NCBI RefSeq assembly: GCF_043424415.1
Contig: NZ_JBHWOO010000017.1
Span: 1-11,890 of the forward strand
Reading direction: 5' to 3'
Source: Luteococcus sp043424415
GTDB taxonomy: Bacteria; Actinomycetota; Actinomycetes; Propionibacteriales; Propionibacteriaceae
DNA length: 11,890 bases
In this document: piece after piece, positions 1-6,668 of the stretch
Layout of the letters: the number at the start of each line of letters is the position of its first letter
Position numbering within the stretch: the first letter of the stretch is position 1
Program-made: the position numbers and the translations under genes
The notes under the pieces: generated by a model
Databases searched by the model: none
What the model saw: only the letters and a program-made list of their open reading frames with translations
Told to the model about the DNA's origin: nothing

Positions 1-667
<667 letters not shown>

Positions 668-727
668 AAAATATCGACACCCACCCACAGGCAGGAACAT
701 CGTCTACATCAACAAGTTCGACACTGA

Positions 728-777
728 CAAAGAAACCAAAAAACTGGCTTCCATCAATATTTCACTCAAAGAAACCA
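728..777 (-). repeat. two boxA-like repeats in the rRNA leader
   Basis: The 11-mer TGGTTTCTTTG (minus strand) occurs twice, at 767–777 and 728–738, one copy every 39 bp. The upstream copy reads on into AGTGAAA. Both resemble the Gram-positive boxA core (CTCTTTGA), which binds NusB/NusE during rRNA antitermination. The repeat is seen directly; the boxA role is inferred from position and similarity. Confidence 0.5.
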
Positions 778-850
778 TAACCACCTCAACCCCACCCCAA
801 AAGGCAGGACATCAATGGCCACGGGTAAAACATTTGGCATTGACTTTAGA

Positions 851-870
851 CACGCTGTTGAGTTCTCAAG
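851..870 (-). promoter_or_regulatory. conserved actinobacterial pre-16S leader motif
   Basis: The minus strand here contains TTGAGAACTCAACAG followed by CGTG. This element is widely conserved in actinobacterial rRNA leaders and spacers, where it is linked to antitermination or precursor processing. It lies about 185 nt before the 16S 5' end and about 50–70 nt after the nearest promoter. Its core is an inverted repeat (TTGAG AA CTCAA) able to form a short hairpin. Confidence 0.75.
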
Positions 871-928
871 AATCGGGTGCGACCCGCACATCCATCCCGA
901 AGGACATCCGCTTGGGGCAACTCGTGAA

Positions 929-957
929 ACTTTATCTGCTTTCCATTCAGCGGTCAA
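929..957 (-). promoter_or_regulatory. rRNA promoter candidate, proximal
   Basis: On the minus strand TTGACC (957–952) and TAAAGT (934–929) are separated by 17 nt, a good sigma-70/SigA-type match. The start site would fall near 922, giving a leader of about 255 nt. The sequence from the -10 onward, TAAAGTTTCACGAGTTGCC, is nearly repeated at the next promoter upstream. Confidence 0.7.
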
Positions 958-1017
958 ACCGCGATTTCCAGCAGATTGCCTCGAATTCATCCAACAATGC
1001 TGGACTCCTTCGCTGCT

Positions 1018-1032
1018 GTTGCCGTTGGCAAC
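1018..1032 (-). other. short hairpin just after the middle rRNA promoter
   Basis: GTTGCC and GGCAAC form a perfect 6-bp stem with a 3-nt loop. It would lie at the very 5' end of transcripts from the middle rRNA promoter. It has no T-tract and is too short to be a good terminator; it may stabilise the 5' end or have no function. Confidence 0.35.
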
Positions 1033-1039
1033 TCGTTGA

Positions 1040-1068
1040 ACTTTAGTTCATCTCGCTCCGTGGAGCAA
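1040..1068 (-). promoter_or_regulatory. rRNA promoter candidate, middle
   Basis: TTGCTC (1068–1063) and TAAAGT (1045–1040) are separated by 17 nt on the minus strand. The -35 is weaker than in the other two candidates. The -10 and the bases after it (TAAAGTTCAACGAGTTGCC) match the proximal promoter at 17 of 19 positions. Two small inverted repeats overlap it: GCTCC-GT-GGAGC at 1055–1066 and TGAAC-TTTA-GTTCA at 1037–1050. Confidence 0.55.
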
Positions 1069-1167
1069 ATCCGCGATTCGAGACTCACCGGGCACCACTA
1101 ACTCCGCCGATTGCCCGGCCGGAAGGTGTGGTGGTGTCGTTCGCTCTTGGCGATTTCGACCTGAAGA

Positions 1168-1196
1168 ACTCTAGCAGAGCCTCGAGGCCAGTTCAA
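1168..1196 (-). promoter_or_regulatory. rRNA promoter candidate, distal
   Basis: TTGAAC (1196–1191) and TAGAGT (1173–1168) are separated by 17 nt on the minus strand, about 90 nt after the stop codon of the phosphatase gene. The bases from the -10 (TAGAGTTC) resemble those of the other two promoters. Confidence 0.6.
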
Positions 1197-1281
1197 CCCG
1201 GTGTCTCCAGGTCCACACGACACCCGTGCAGCAGGAGCGAAGAGCCACACTACACGCGTTGGGCGCCCCTCCACCCGCGTC

Positions 1282-2469
1282 TCAGTTGCCTGACAGCGCC
1301 TTCTCGTCACGCTCGAAGAGCTCCACGGCCCGCTGACGCTGGTCGTCGTCATCCCACTCGATCGTTCCGAGTGCCTCGCGGGCTTCCTTGACCACCTCGG
1401 CCAGACCGCTCTCGGAGATCAGCCCCAGCTCCTTCGCCTTGCCGGCTGCCCCGACATAGGTGTCGTGGAACCAGATGTGGTGCTGGGCATGCGCGTCCCT
1501 CTCCTGCTGCCCGGTGCCGACCACGTCGTGGATGAAGACCGCGTCCATCCGGTCGGGGTAGAGATCCCACAACTTCTCCCCCACCAGCACGTCGCCCTGT
1601 CCCGAGTCACCCATGAAGGTCATGCGGTATTCCGGGTAGAGCTGGATGTAGTGGCTGACGTTCTCCACCTTCTTGCCAGCCATGGCGTCCTTGCTCACCA
1701 GGGCGAAGAGGCTCCCCGACATCACCGACAGGTCGGCAACGCCGGCCTGCTTGAGGCTGGCGCGGGAGTGGTTCTCCAGCAGACCCCAGAAGTCCATCGG
1801 GCGTGCGGTCACGAAGGTGATGTCCCCCAGGCTCGCCGGGTCGTCGTCGGGCCCACGGTCCAGCGCCTCCAGGAAGGCCAGCGCGCCGGGGTAGACGGTG
1901 CCGCGCGGATAGCGCTTGTCGTGCAGCTTGCAGAAGATCGTGTCGTCGATGTCCGACAGGATCTTGGCCTCCGGCAGCTTCTCGGCCTGGTGCTGGATGT
2001 GGTCCAGGATGCGCTGCCGGACGTCCTCGTGGTCGATGTCGATGAAGACAAGGCCCTCGAGGTCGTGCTGGTCGTCGCGCAGGTTGATGATGTTCTTGAG
2101 GTGGGTGAGCTCCGATCCCGTCACGGCACAGACGAGGTCCGCGATCACCTCCTCGCGGTGATGACTGGTCCGTCCCGTCTGGAGCGCATAGATGAGGTTG
2201 GCCCGGGCGTGCAGGTCCAGCTCGTGGGCGCGTCGCACGGCGAGCAGCTCGACGAGCGCGTCCTGGTTGTCAGGACCCGCCAGGTAGTTGTCCACCGCCC
2301 CCAGGAGCCGGTCGGCGCGCTCGTCGGTCAGCAGGTCGTTGAGCTGGTCGGCGTCCATCGCCTCGACCAACTGCAGGATCCTTGCCTCGTCGTCCTGACG
2401 GGTGCGGTGCTGGAGGATCTCGTCGACGAGTTCGACCTCGATGCTCGACGGCTCACTGAGCTTGGTCAT
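1282..2469 (-). CDS. APP1-type (DUF2183) HAD phosphatase, possible lipid phosphatase
   Basis: This 395-residue protein has a largely helical, acidic N-terminal half (about 1–165) of unknown role. A HAD-type phosphatase domain follows. Motif I is SDIDDT (172–177, nucleophile D173 and acid/base D175), motif II is the threonine of FVTARP (219–224), a lysine pair near 266 may serve as motif III, and motif IV is GDSGQGD (287–293). The string YPRGTVYPGALAFLEAL after motif I and the VFIHDVV segment (311–317) fit the APP1/DUF2183 family, whose yeast member dephosphorylates phosphatidate. No signal peptide or membrane segment is seen, so it is probably cytosolic. The ATG at 2469–2467 is chosen because AGGAAGG lies just before it; the frame stays open further upstream but lies inside the kinase gene. 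It overlaps that gene by 17 nt, indicating co-translation. Family is fairly sure; substrate is inferred from family and neighbour. Confidence 0.82.
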   Translation of the reverse strand: MTKLSEPSSIEVELVDEILQHRTRQDDEARILQLVEAMDADQLNDLLTDERADRLLGAVDNYLAGPDNQDALVELLAVRRAHELDLHARANLIYALQTGRTSHHREEVIADLVCAVTGSELTHLKNIINLRDDQHDLEGLVFIDIDHEDVRQRILDHIQHQAEKLPEAKILSDIDDTIFCKLHDKRYPRGTVYPGALAFLEALDRGPDDDPASLGDITFVTARPMDFWGLLENHSRASLKQAGVADLSVMSGSLFALVSKDAMAGKKVENVSHYIQLYPEYRMTFMGDSGQGDVLVGEKLWDLYPDRMDAVFIHDVVGTGQQERDAHAQHHIWFHDTYVGAAGKAKELGLISESGLAEVVKEAREALGTIEWDDDDQRQRAVELFERDEKALSGN

Positions 2470-3451
2470 GGCTGTCCTTCCTGGTACGGGCCTGCGGGAT
2501 CTGCGGGTCACGACGGCTGAGCACACGTCGTGGAGGTTGGGGGGCGCGCACGGCCAGTGCTGCAGGCGACAGGTCGACCCGCATCCTGCGTGCGGGTCCG
2601 TGCACGTCGCCGTCCACCTGGACCAAGGTTGCGTCGTCGAGCAACAGCTCGGCCCATGCGACGCGCCTGCGATGGATCGCCCGTCCGCCCAGGCGTCGGT
2701 GGACCAGCGAGGCCGCCACCTGCACCCACCGGTGCAGGGCGGGGGCGCTGACCGCCAGCAAGGACAGTCCCCCGTCATCGAGCCGCGCATCGGGGAAGAC
2801 CTTGAGTCCTGAGGGGATGCTGCTGGCGTTGCCCAGCAGCAGGCTCCAGTACTTGCCCTGCTCGGCCGGGCCGCCGTCTGCGCTGACGGTCATGGTGATC
2901 GGCCCGTCCCACAGGTGCCTGATCCCGGCCTCGAGGTAGGCCGGCCAGCCGAGGGTCTTCTTGAGTCCTGGGGACAGCTGGTCGATGGTGTCCGCGTCGT
3001 GGCCGACGCCGGCCATGACGAGGAAGGGCTGTGGGTGGTCGTCCCCGTCCAGGTGCACCTGGCCCAGGTCGATGGTGCGAGTGTTCCCGTGCACCGCGAC
3101 CTCGACAGCCTGCGCGATCCGGTGGGGTCGCAGTCCCAGGTTGCGGGCGAAGATGTTGGCCGTGCCGAGCGGGAGGACCGCCAGGGATACGCCGGTGCCG
3201 GCCAGTTCGCCTGCGACGGTGCGGACCGTTCCGTCTCCCCCGCCGACGATGACGAGGTCGGCTCCCTCCGCCAGGGCCTGGCGGGTCATGGCGGCGCCGA
3301 AGTCGTGCGGGGTGGTGGGGATCTCGCGGATGGGCGGCCACTGGGCGGTCCGCGCCTGCTGCTGCAGCAGTGCCCGGGCACGGTCGTGACCCGATGCGGT
3401 CGGGTTGGCGACCAGCACCGGGTGCACCGGCGGAGTGCTCTTCTGACTCAT
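2453..3451 (-). CDS. diacylglycerol kinase-type lipid kinase (YegS/DgkB family)
   Basis: This 332-residue soluble protein has the DAGK catalytic fold. VLVANPTASG (12–21) opens the domain, VIVGGGDGT (68–76) is the ATP-binding motif, and VLPLGTANIFARNLGL is the typical second motif. An all-beta C-terminal domain follows, ending with VQVDGDVHG, equivalent to the EvDGE segment of the family. Members phosphorylate diacylglycerol or related lipids such as undecaprenol or sphingoid bases, usually yielding phosphatidate. Length is normal for the family. The start ATG lies 7 nt after the stop of the upstream lipoprotein gene and has no Shine–Dalgarno, so translation probably depends on coupling. The start sits inside an 11-bp tandem duplication. 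The last 17 nt overlap the next gene, an APP1-type phosphatase that could reverse this reaction. Lipid kinase is near certain; the exact lipid is not known. Confidence 0.9.
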   Translation of the reverse strand: MSQKSTPPVHPVLVANPTASGHDRARALLQQQARTAQWPPIREIPTTPHDFGAAMTRQALAEGADLVIVGGGDGTVRTVAGELAGTGVSLAVLPLGTANIFARNLGLRPHRIAQAVEVAVHGNTRTIDLGQVHLDGDDHPQPFLVMAGVGHDADTIDQLSPGLKKTLGWPAYLEAGIRHLWDGPITMTVSADGGPAEQGKYWSLLLGNASSIPSGLKVFPDARLDDGGLSLLAVSAPALHRWVQVAASLVHRRLGGRAIHRRRVAWAELLLDDATLVQVDGDVHGPARRMRVDLSPAALAVRAPQPPRRVLSRRDPQIPQARTRKDSHDQAQ

Positions 3452-3469
3452 TCGAACATCATTCGAACA
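3448..3469 (-). repeat. perfect 11-bp tandem duplication across a gene junction
   Basis: The plus strand reads TCATTCGAACA twice in direct succession (3448–3458 and 3459–3469). Each copy contains, on the minus strand, GAATGA, an overlapping start and stop. In the first copy read, the TGA ends the lipoprotein gene; in the second, the ATG starts the lipid kinase gene. Because 11 is not a multiple of three, the ATG in the first copy leads to a stop after four codons. Confidence 0.95.
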
Positions 3470-4436
3470 GGATGTATTCGGGGGTCGGCTTGAGGGCCAT
3501 CACCTCGGCCGGCGTCATCAGCCGGCCACCGGTCTCGACGTCCTCGGAGTAGAAGAGCTTGAAACCGGGGTGGACGTGCTTGGGAAGGCTTGCCACCACG
3601 CGCTTCCAGGTGTCGGTCTTGGCACCCGGGGAGCCGATCCCGTCGACGGACTTGATCATGACCACGCCCTTGTGGACCTTGAGCGTGGACTCGCCGCTGA
3701 CCACGCCGGGGTTGAGCTGGTGGTAGAGCATGACCTTCTCGGGGAGGCGGTGCCTGGCGACCAGCGCGGCCAGCCAGGTGGCGCACTCGTTGAGTTCTGC
3801 CGCAGTGACGTGGCCGAAGGTGCGCATCGGCACCTCGTCGGGGCCCATACGCCACTCGGGGTCCAGTGCCAGGCCCACCTCGGGGTGGCGCAGCCACTTC
3901 TCGTAGGCCTTGACCTCGTCGGGGAAGTTGGCCCGTCCGGGCTGGATGTTGAGCAGCAGCATCGCCTTGTGGCGGCGGGCGCAGGCCAGCCACTCCTCGA
4001 TGACCTCGTCGTCGATGCGCGAGCGGTACATCCCGTCCTTGCCGGGGCTGCCGTGCACGGTGGTGGCGATGAGTTCCAGGATGGGCATGATGGTGCGGCC
4101 CTTGGCATAGGGCGCGGCGCGCTTCTCCATCTCGACGACGCGCTCGTCGAGGTCCCCGATGCCCAGGCGGCCCTGGCCTGGGGCGCCCGGGGCTCCGGAG
4201 TAGCCGAACAGGCGGTACTTGGGGAAGATCGTGCGTCCCCCGCGGGGCAGGGTCGGCGGGGGCGTCGGTGTGGGAGTCGGTGTGGGAGTCGGGGTCGCGC
4301 TCGCGGGGGCGGAGCTCGTGCTGCCGGGAGTGCTGCCGGTCTGGTTGCTGCATCCGGTGACGCCGAGCCCAAGACCGGCCAGGCCAGCCCCGAGCAGCAG
4401 GCGTCGGGTGGGGTGGGGAAGGTGGTTGTGCTGCAT
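3459..4436 (-). CDS. Tat-type lipoprotein of unknown function, possible TIM-barrel domain
   Basis: I do not recognise the family. The 325-residue product begins with a twin-arginine signal (PTRRLLLGAG, R11–R12) and a lipobox VTGC, so C29 should be lipidated and the protein anchored outside the membrane. A Ser/Thr/Pro linker follows, with a run of Thr-Pro pairs at 48–59, then a folded domain from about 68 to the end. The domain alternates helices with short strands (LLLNIQPG, LALDPEW, VMLYHQ, VVMIKSVDG, FKLFYSED, EYILFE), a pattern suggesting a (beta/alpha)8 barrel as in many glycosidases. Acidic residues end several strands (E121, D192, E194, D265). ATG at 4436 is preferred over TTG at 4445 because a -10-like hexamer ends 7 nt before it. 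It heads the operon with the lipid kinase and APP1-type phosphatase. The enzymatic idea is inference from pattern only. Confidence 0.8.
   Translation of the reverse strand: MQHNHLPHPTRRLLLGAGLAGLGLGVTGCSNQTGSTPGSTSSAPASATPTPTPTPTPTPPPTLPRGGRTIFPKYRLFGYSGAPGAPGQGRLGIGDLDERVVEMEKRAAPYAKGRTIMPILELIATTVHGSPGKDGMYRSRIDDEVIEEWLACARRHKAMLLLNIQPGRANFPDEVKAYEKWLRHPEVGLALDPEWRMGPDEVPMRTFGHVTAAELNECATWLAALVARHRLPEKVMLYHQLNPGVVSGESTLKVHKGVVMIKSVDGIGSPGAKTDTWKRVVASLPKHVHPGFKLFYSEDVETGGRLMTPAEVMALKPTPEYILFE
4264..4287 (-). repeat. 12-bp tandem repeat encoding the Thr-Pro linker
   Basis: GTCGGTGTGGGA (plus strand) occurs twice in tandem, followed by a degenerate partial copy. It encodes Pro-Thr pairs in the lipoprotein's linker. 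Being a multiple of three it can change copy number without breaking the frame, so linker length may vary between strains. Confidence 0.8.
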
Positions 4437-4443
4437 GCCTTGC

Positions 4444-4449
4444 AAGCTA
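4444..4449 (-). promoter_or_regulatory. -10-like element for a leaderless start of the lipoprotein operon
   Basis: On the minus strand TAGCTT is followed by 7 nt (GCAAGGC) and the ATG at 4436. There is no usable Shine–Dalgarno (AAGG lies too close) and no clear -35. The spacing fits transcription starting at or next to the ATG. Confidence 0.4.
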
Positions 4450-4506
4450 GCCCATTCGCACGGGTGGGCGCCCTGCCCGCCACGCGTGGTTCACGCATGG
4501 CGAAGA

Positions 4507-4536
4507 GGGCCCCGCGAGCTGGTGCTTGCGGGGCCC
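4507..4536 (-). terminator. terminator hairpin after lpd
   Basis: GGGCCCCGC (4507–4515) and GCGGGGCCC (4528–4536) form a perfect 9-bp stem. It extends inward through one G·U and three further pairs to a 4-nt TGGT loop. It lies about 35 nt past the lpd stop and is followed on the minus strand by TCTTCG, only a weak T-tract, as is common in high-GC genomes. It separates lpd from the lipoprotein operon. Confidence 0.7.
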
Positions 4537-4570
4537 GCTGATTTCGTCCAGGAGTGCGCCTGGCGTGGGA

Positions 4571-5971
4571 TCAGAAGTTGATCATGTGGCCGACGACGCC
4601 CTCGGCGGCCTCCTTCATGGCCTCCGACAGGGTCGGGTGGGCGTGCACGGTGCGGCCGATCTCATCGGCGCGCAGGTCGTACTGCTGGGCCAGGACGAAC
4701 TGCGGCAGCAGCTCGGTGACCTCGGGGCCGATCATGTGGGCGCCGAGGATCTCGTTGGTCTTGGCGTCGGCGACGAGCTTGACGAAGCCGACGGCCTCGC
4801 CCAGGCCCCAGGCCTTGCCGTTGGCGGTGAAGGGGAACTTGCCGACCTTGACCTCGTAGCCCTTGTCCTTGGCCTGCTGCTCCGAGTAGCCCATGGAACC
4901 GATCTGCGGCTGGCAGTAGGTGGCGCGCGGGATGAAGTCGTAGTTGACCGGGAAGGTCTCGGCGCCGGCGATGGTCTCGGCGGCGACGACGCCCTGGGCC
5001 TCGGCCACGTGGGCGAGCATCATCTTGCCGGTGCAGTCGCCGATGGCGTAGATGCCGTCGACATTGGTGCGCATGAAGTCGTCGATGGCGATGGCGCCGC
5101 GGTCGGTGAGCTGGACACCGGTCTTGTCGAGGCCGAAGCCCTCGGTGCGCGGGGCGAAGCCCATGGCCTGGAGGAACTTGTCGGCCTCGAGCACCTTCTC
5201 GTCGCCACCCTTGGCGGGGGCGACGGTGACCTTGACGCCGGAGCCGGTGTCCTCGACGCCCTTGACGGCGGTGCCGGTGAGGACCTTGATGCCGAGCTTC
5301 TTGTAGGCCTTCTGCAGTTCGGCGGAGACGTCCTTGTCCTCGGCGGGCACCTGGCGGTCCAGGAACTCGACGATGGTGACGTCGACGCCATAGCTGTTGA
5401 GCACGTAGGCGAACTCGGTGCCGATGGCGCCCGAGCCGCCGATGATGATGCTCTTGGGCAGGTTGTCGGCGAGGATCTGCTCCTTGTAGGTCACCACGTT
5501 CTGGCTCAGCTCGGTGCCGGGCAGCAGCTTGGTGGTGGCGCCGACGGCGATGATGCAGGAGTCGAAGGTGACGTCCTCGGTGGAGCCGTCCTCCTTGGCG
5601 ACGCTGATGGTCTTCGCGTCGGTGAAGGTGCCCCAGCCGGAGAACTCCTGGATCTTGTTCTTCTTCATGAGGAAGTGGATGCCGTTGACCATGCGGTCGC
5701 TGACCTGGCGGGAACGGCTGAAGGCCTTGCCGTAGTCGGCGGTCACGTCACCGGACAGGCCGAACTTGTCGGCCTCGCGGGTGACCAGGTTCACGACCTC
5801 GGCATTGCGCAGGAGCGACTTGGTGGGGATGCAGCCCACGTTGAGGCAGACACCGCCCCAGTACTCCTTCTCGATGATGGCAACCTTCTTGCCCAGCTGG
5901 GCGGCGCGAATGGCGGCCACGTACCCACCGGGGCCCGCGCCAAGGACGACGACGTCAAAGTGAGAGCTCAT
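4571..5971 (-). CDS. lpdA: dihydrolipoyl dehydrogenase (E3)
   Basis: This FAD flavoenzyme reoxidises dihydrolipoamide with NAD+ in the pyruvate, 2-oxoglutarate and branched-chain 2-oxoacid dehydrogenase complexes and the glycine cleavage system. The 466-residue product has the FAD dinucleotide motif GAGPGG (11–16) and the redox disulfide in GGVCLNVGCIPTK (C42 and C47). It also has the NAD motif IIGGSGAIGTEFA, the second FAD motif GIYAIGDC, and the C-terminal catalytic HAHPTLSE (H445, E450) that completes the partner subunit's active site. Length and residues are normal for a cytosolic homodimer. No E1 or E2 gene is adjacent, so it probably serves several complexes. ATG at 5971 is preferred to the in-frame GTG at 5980: neither has a Shine–Dalgarno, but TACAGT ends 7 nt before the ATG. 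The upstream lipoprotein gene ends 28 nt away; a hairpin terminator follows. Confidence 0.97.
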   Translation of the reverse strand: MSSHFDVVVLGAGPGGYVAAIRAAQLGKKVAIIEKEYWGGVCLNVGCIPTKSLLRNAEVVNLVTREADKFGLSGDVTADYGKAFSRSRQVSDRMVNGIHFLMKKNKIQEFSGWGTFTDAKTISVAKEDGSTEDVTFDSCIIAVGATTKLLPGTELSQNVVTYKEQILADNLPKSIIIGGSGAIGTEFAYVLNSYGVDVTIVEFLDRQVPAEDKDVSAELQKAYKKLGIKVLTGTAVKGVEDTGSGVKVTVAPAKGGDEKVLEADKFLQAMGFAPRTEGFGLDKTGVQLTDRGAIAIDDFMRTNVDGIYAIGDCTGKMMLAHVAEAQGVVAAETIAGAETFPVNYDFIPRATYCQPQIGSMGYSEQQAKDKGYEVKVGKFPFTANGKAWGLGEAVGFVKLVADAKTNEILGAHMIGPEVTELLPQFVLAQQYDLRADEIGRTVHAHPTLSEAMKEAAEGVVGHMINF

Positions 5972-5978
5972 GGAAACC

Positions 5979-5984
5979 ACTGTA
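5979..5984 (-). promoter_or_regulatory. -10-like element for a leaderless lpd transcript
   Basis: TACAGT on the minus strand is followed by GGTTTCC (7 nt) and the lpd ATG. No Shine–Dalgarno precedes the ATG and no good -35 is present. This would give lpd its own promoter inside a short 28-nt gap. Confidence 0.4.
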
Positions 5985-5999
5985 GGGCACCCGGTGAGC

Positions 6000-6536
6000 T
6001 CACTCGTTCACCAGGACGGGGACAGCCACCGTGGCCGAGCGGGCGCGTCCACGCAGCCCCTCGGGAACGGCGATCGTGAACTCCTCGGTGGGTTGGACGC
6101 TGCTGGCCGGGGCCGCCGGCGTCTCCTGCCCGGCCCCATGGTCGTGGGCGCCGTCGAGGTGGTGGGTGAAGCGGGCGGTGCCGAGCAGTCGCCCGTCGGC
6201 GTCGTGGAAGCCGGCGAGCACCTGGAGCTCCAGCAGCTCGGAGACGTCGCTGGTGATTGTCACGCGACCGGAGACCTGGTGGCCGTCGAAGGCGAGCCGG
6301 TCCAGGGTGAGGCGGTCGTCGAAGGGGCCGTGGACCTGGACCACGTGTCCCGGTGGCGGGCTGGCCGTCGCCATGGCAGGGACAGTCGGGTCTCCGCTGG
6401 GGGCGGCCAGGCCGGGCAGGGAGCTGGCGATCGCCTGGGCAGGGTCGGGCGCATCCGTGGTGCCGCACCCGGCCAGGGCCAGGCAGCAGATGACGGCGGG
6501 AATGGCGAGGAAGTGGCGGATGGTGCGTGCGGTCAT
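6000..6536 (-). CDS. small lipoprotein with a beta-rich FxLYD-like domain
   Basis: The 178-residue product begins with a lipoprotein signal peptide (MTARTIRHFLAIPAVICCLA) and lipobox LAGC, so C24 should be lipidated and the protein held on the outer face of the membrane. A Pro/Ala-rich linker runs to about 62. The rest is beta-rich: the pattern GRVTITSDVSELL, LAGFHDADGRLLGTA, EEFTIAVP resembles the FxLYD type of immunoglobulin-like domain, though I am not certain of the family. THHLDGAHDHG at 124–134 concentrates four histidines and two aspartates and might bind metal. GGAG six bases before the ATG supports the start. It lies between the alkaline phosphatase gene, across a hairpin, and lpd. 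Function unknown. Confidence 0.85.
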   Translation of the reverse strand: MTARTIRHFLAIPAVICCLALAGCGTTDAPDPAQAIASSLPGLAAPSGDPTVPAMATASPPPGHVVQVHGPFDDRLTLDRLAFDGHQVSGRVTITSDVSELLELQVLAGFHDADGRLLGTARFTHHLDGAHDHGAGQETPAAPASSVQPTEEFTIAVPEGLRGRARSATVAVPVLVNE

Positions 6537-6606
6537 GGGTTCTCCGGCGGGCCAGCGCGATGTGCGTCGCCCAGCGCTGGTGGTGGATCGGCGTGTGGGA
6601 AACGGT

Positions 6607-6654
6607 TGGCGGCCGGGCGCGCGTGGTCGGCATGGACTGGGCGCCCGGCAGCCA
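6607..6654 (-). terminator. hairpin after the alkaline phosphatase gene
   Basis: GCCGGGCGC (6612–6620) and GCGCCCGGC (6641–6649) form a 9-bp stem. After one mismatch it extends by four more pairs (TGGC/GCCA), with a 20-nt loop. It begins 14 nt past the phoA stop; on the minus strand it is followed by ACCGTTTCCC, a minimal T-tract. The long loop lowers confidence. Confidence 0.5.
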
Positions 6655-6668
6655 GGGGTGGGGTTCGG

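Larger units (their letters stand above)
668..1281 (-). other. rRNA operon leader and promoter region, no protein gene
   Basis: This stretch between the 16S gene and the phosphatase gene has no credible protein gene. The part nearest the 16S (about 668–922) is AT-richer than the rest of the window and is the pre-rRNA leader, with boxA-like repeats and the conserved actinobacterial leader motif. Beyond it are three tandem promoter candidates reading toward the 16S. I see no strong terminator for the upstream phosphatase gene, so its transcript may run into the rRNA promoters. Confidence 0.85.

Noticed and set aside
843..869. A fourth rRNA promoter (TTGAGA, 15 nt, TAAAGT)
   Set aside because: The spacer is too short and the -35 falls within the conserved leader motif, which explains the match better.
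1465..2520. A 351-codon plus-strand open frame opposite the APP1-type phosphatase
   Set aside because: The minus strand shows clear HAD motifs; this frame is Val/Leu/Asp-rich noise.
2470..2790. A 107-residue N-terminal extension of the APP1-type phosphatase
   Set aside because: The stretch is Cys/Trp/Arg-rich and lies inside the kinase gene in another frame; a good Shine–Dalgarno precedes the internal ATG at 2469.
4526..6079. A 517-codon plus-strand open frame opposite lpd
   Set aside because: Shadow of a certain dihydrolipoyl dehydrogenase gene; composition is Gly/Leu/Asp/Val-rich with no motif.
6571..6580. The palindrome CCAGCGCTGG before the small lipoprotein gene
   Set aside because: Has no loop and no T-tract, is not repeated in the window, and is explicable by chance.
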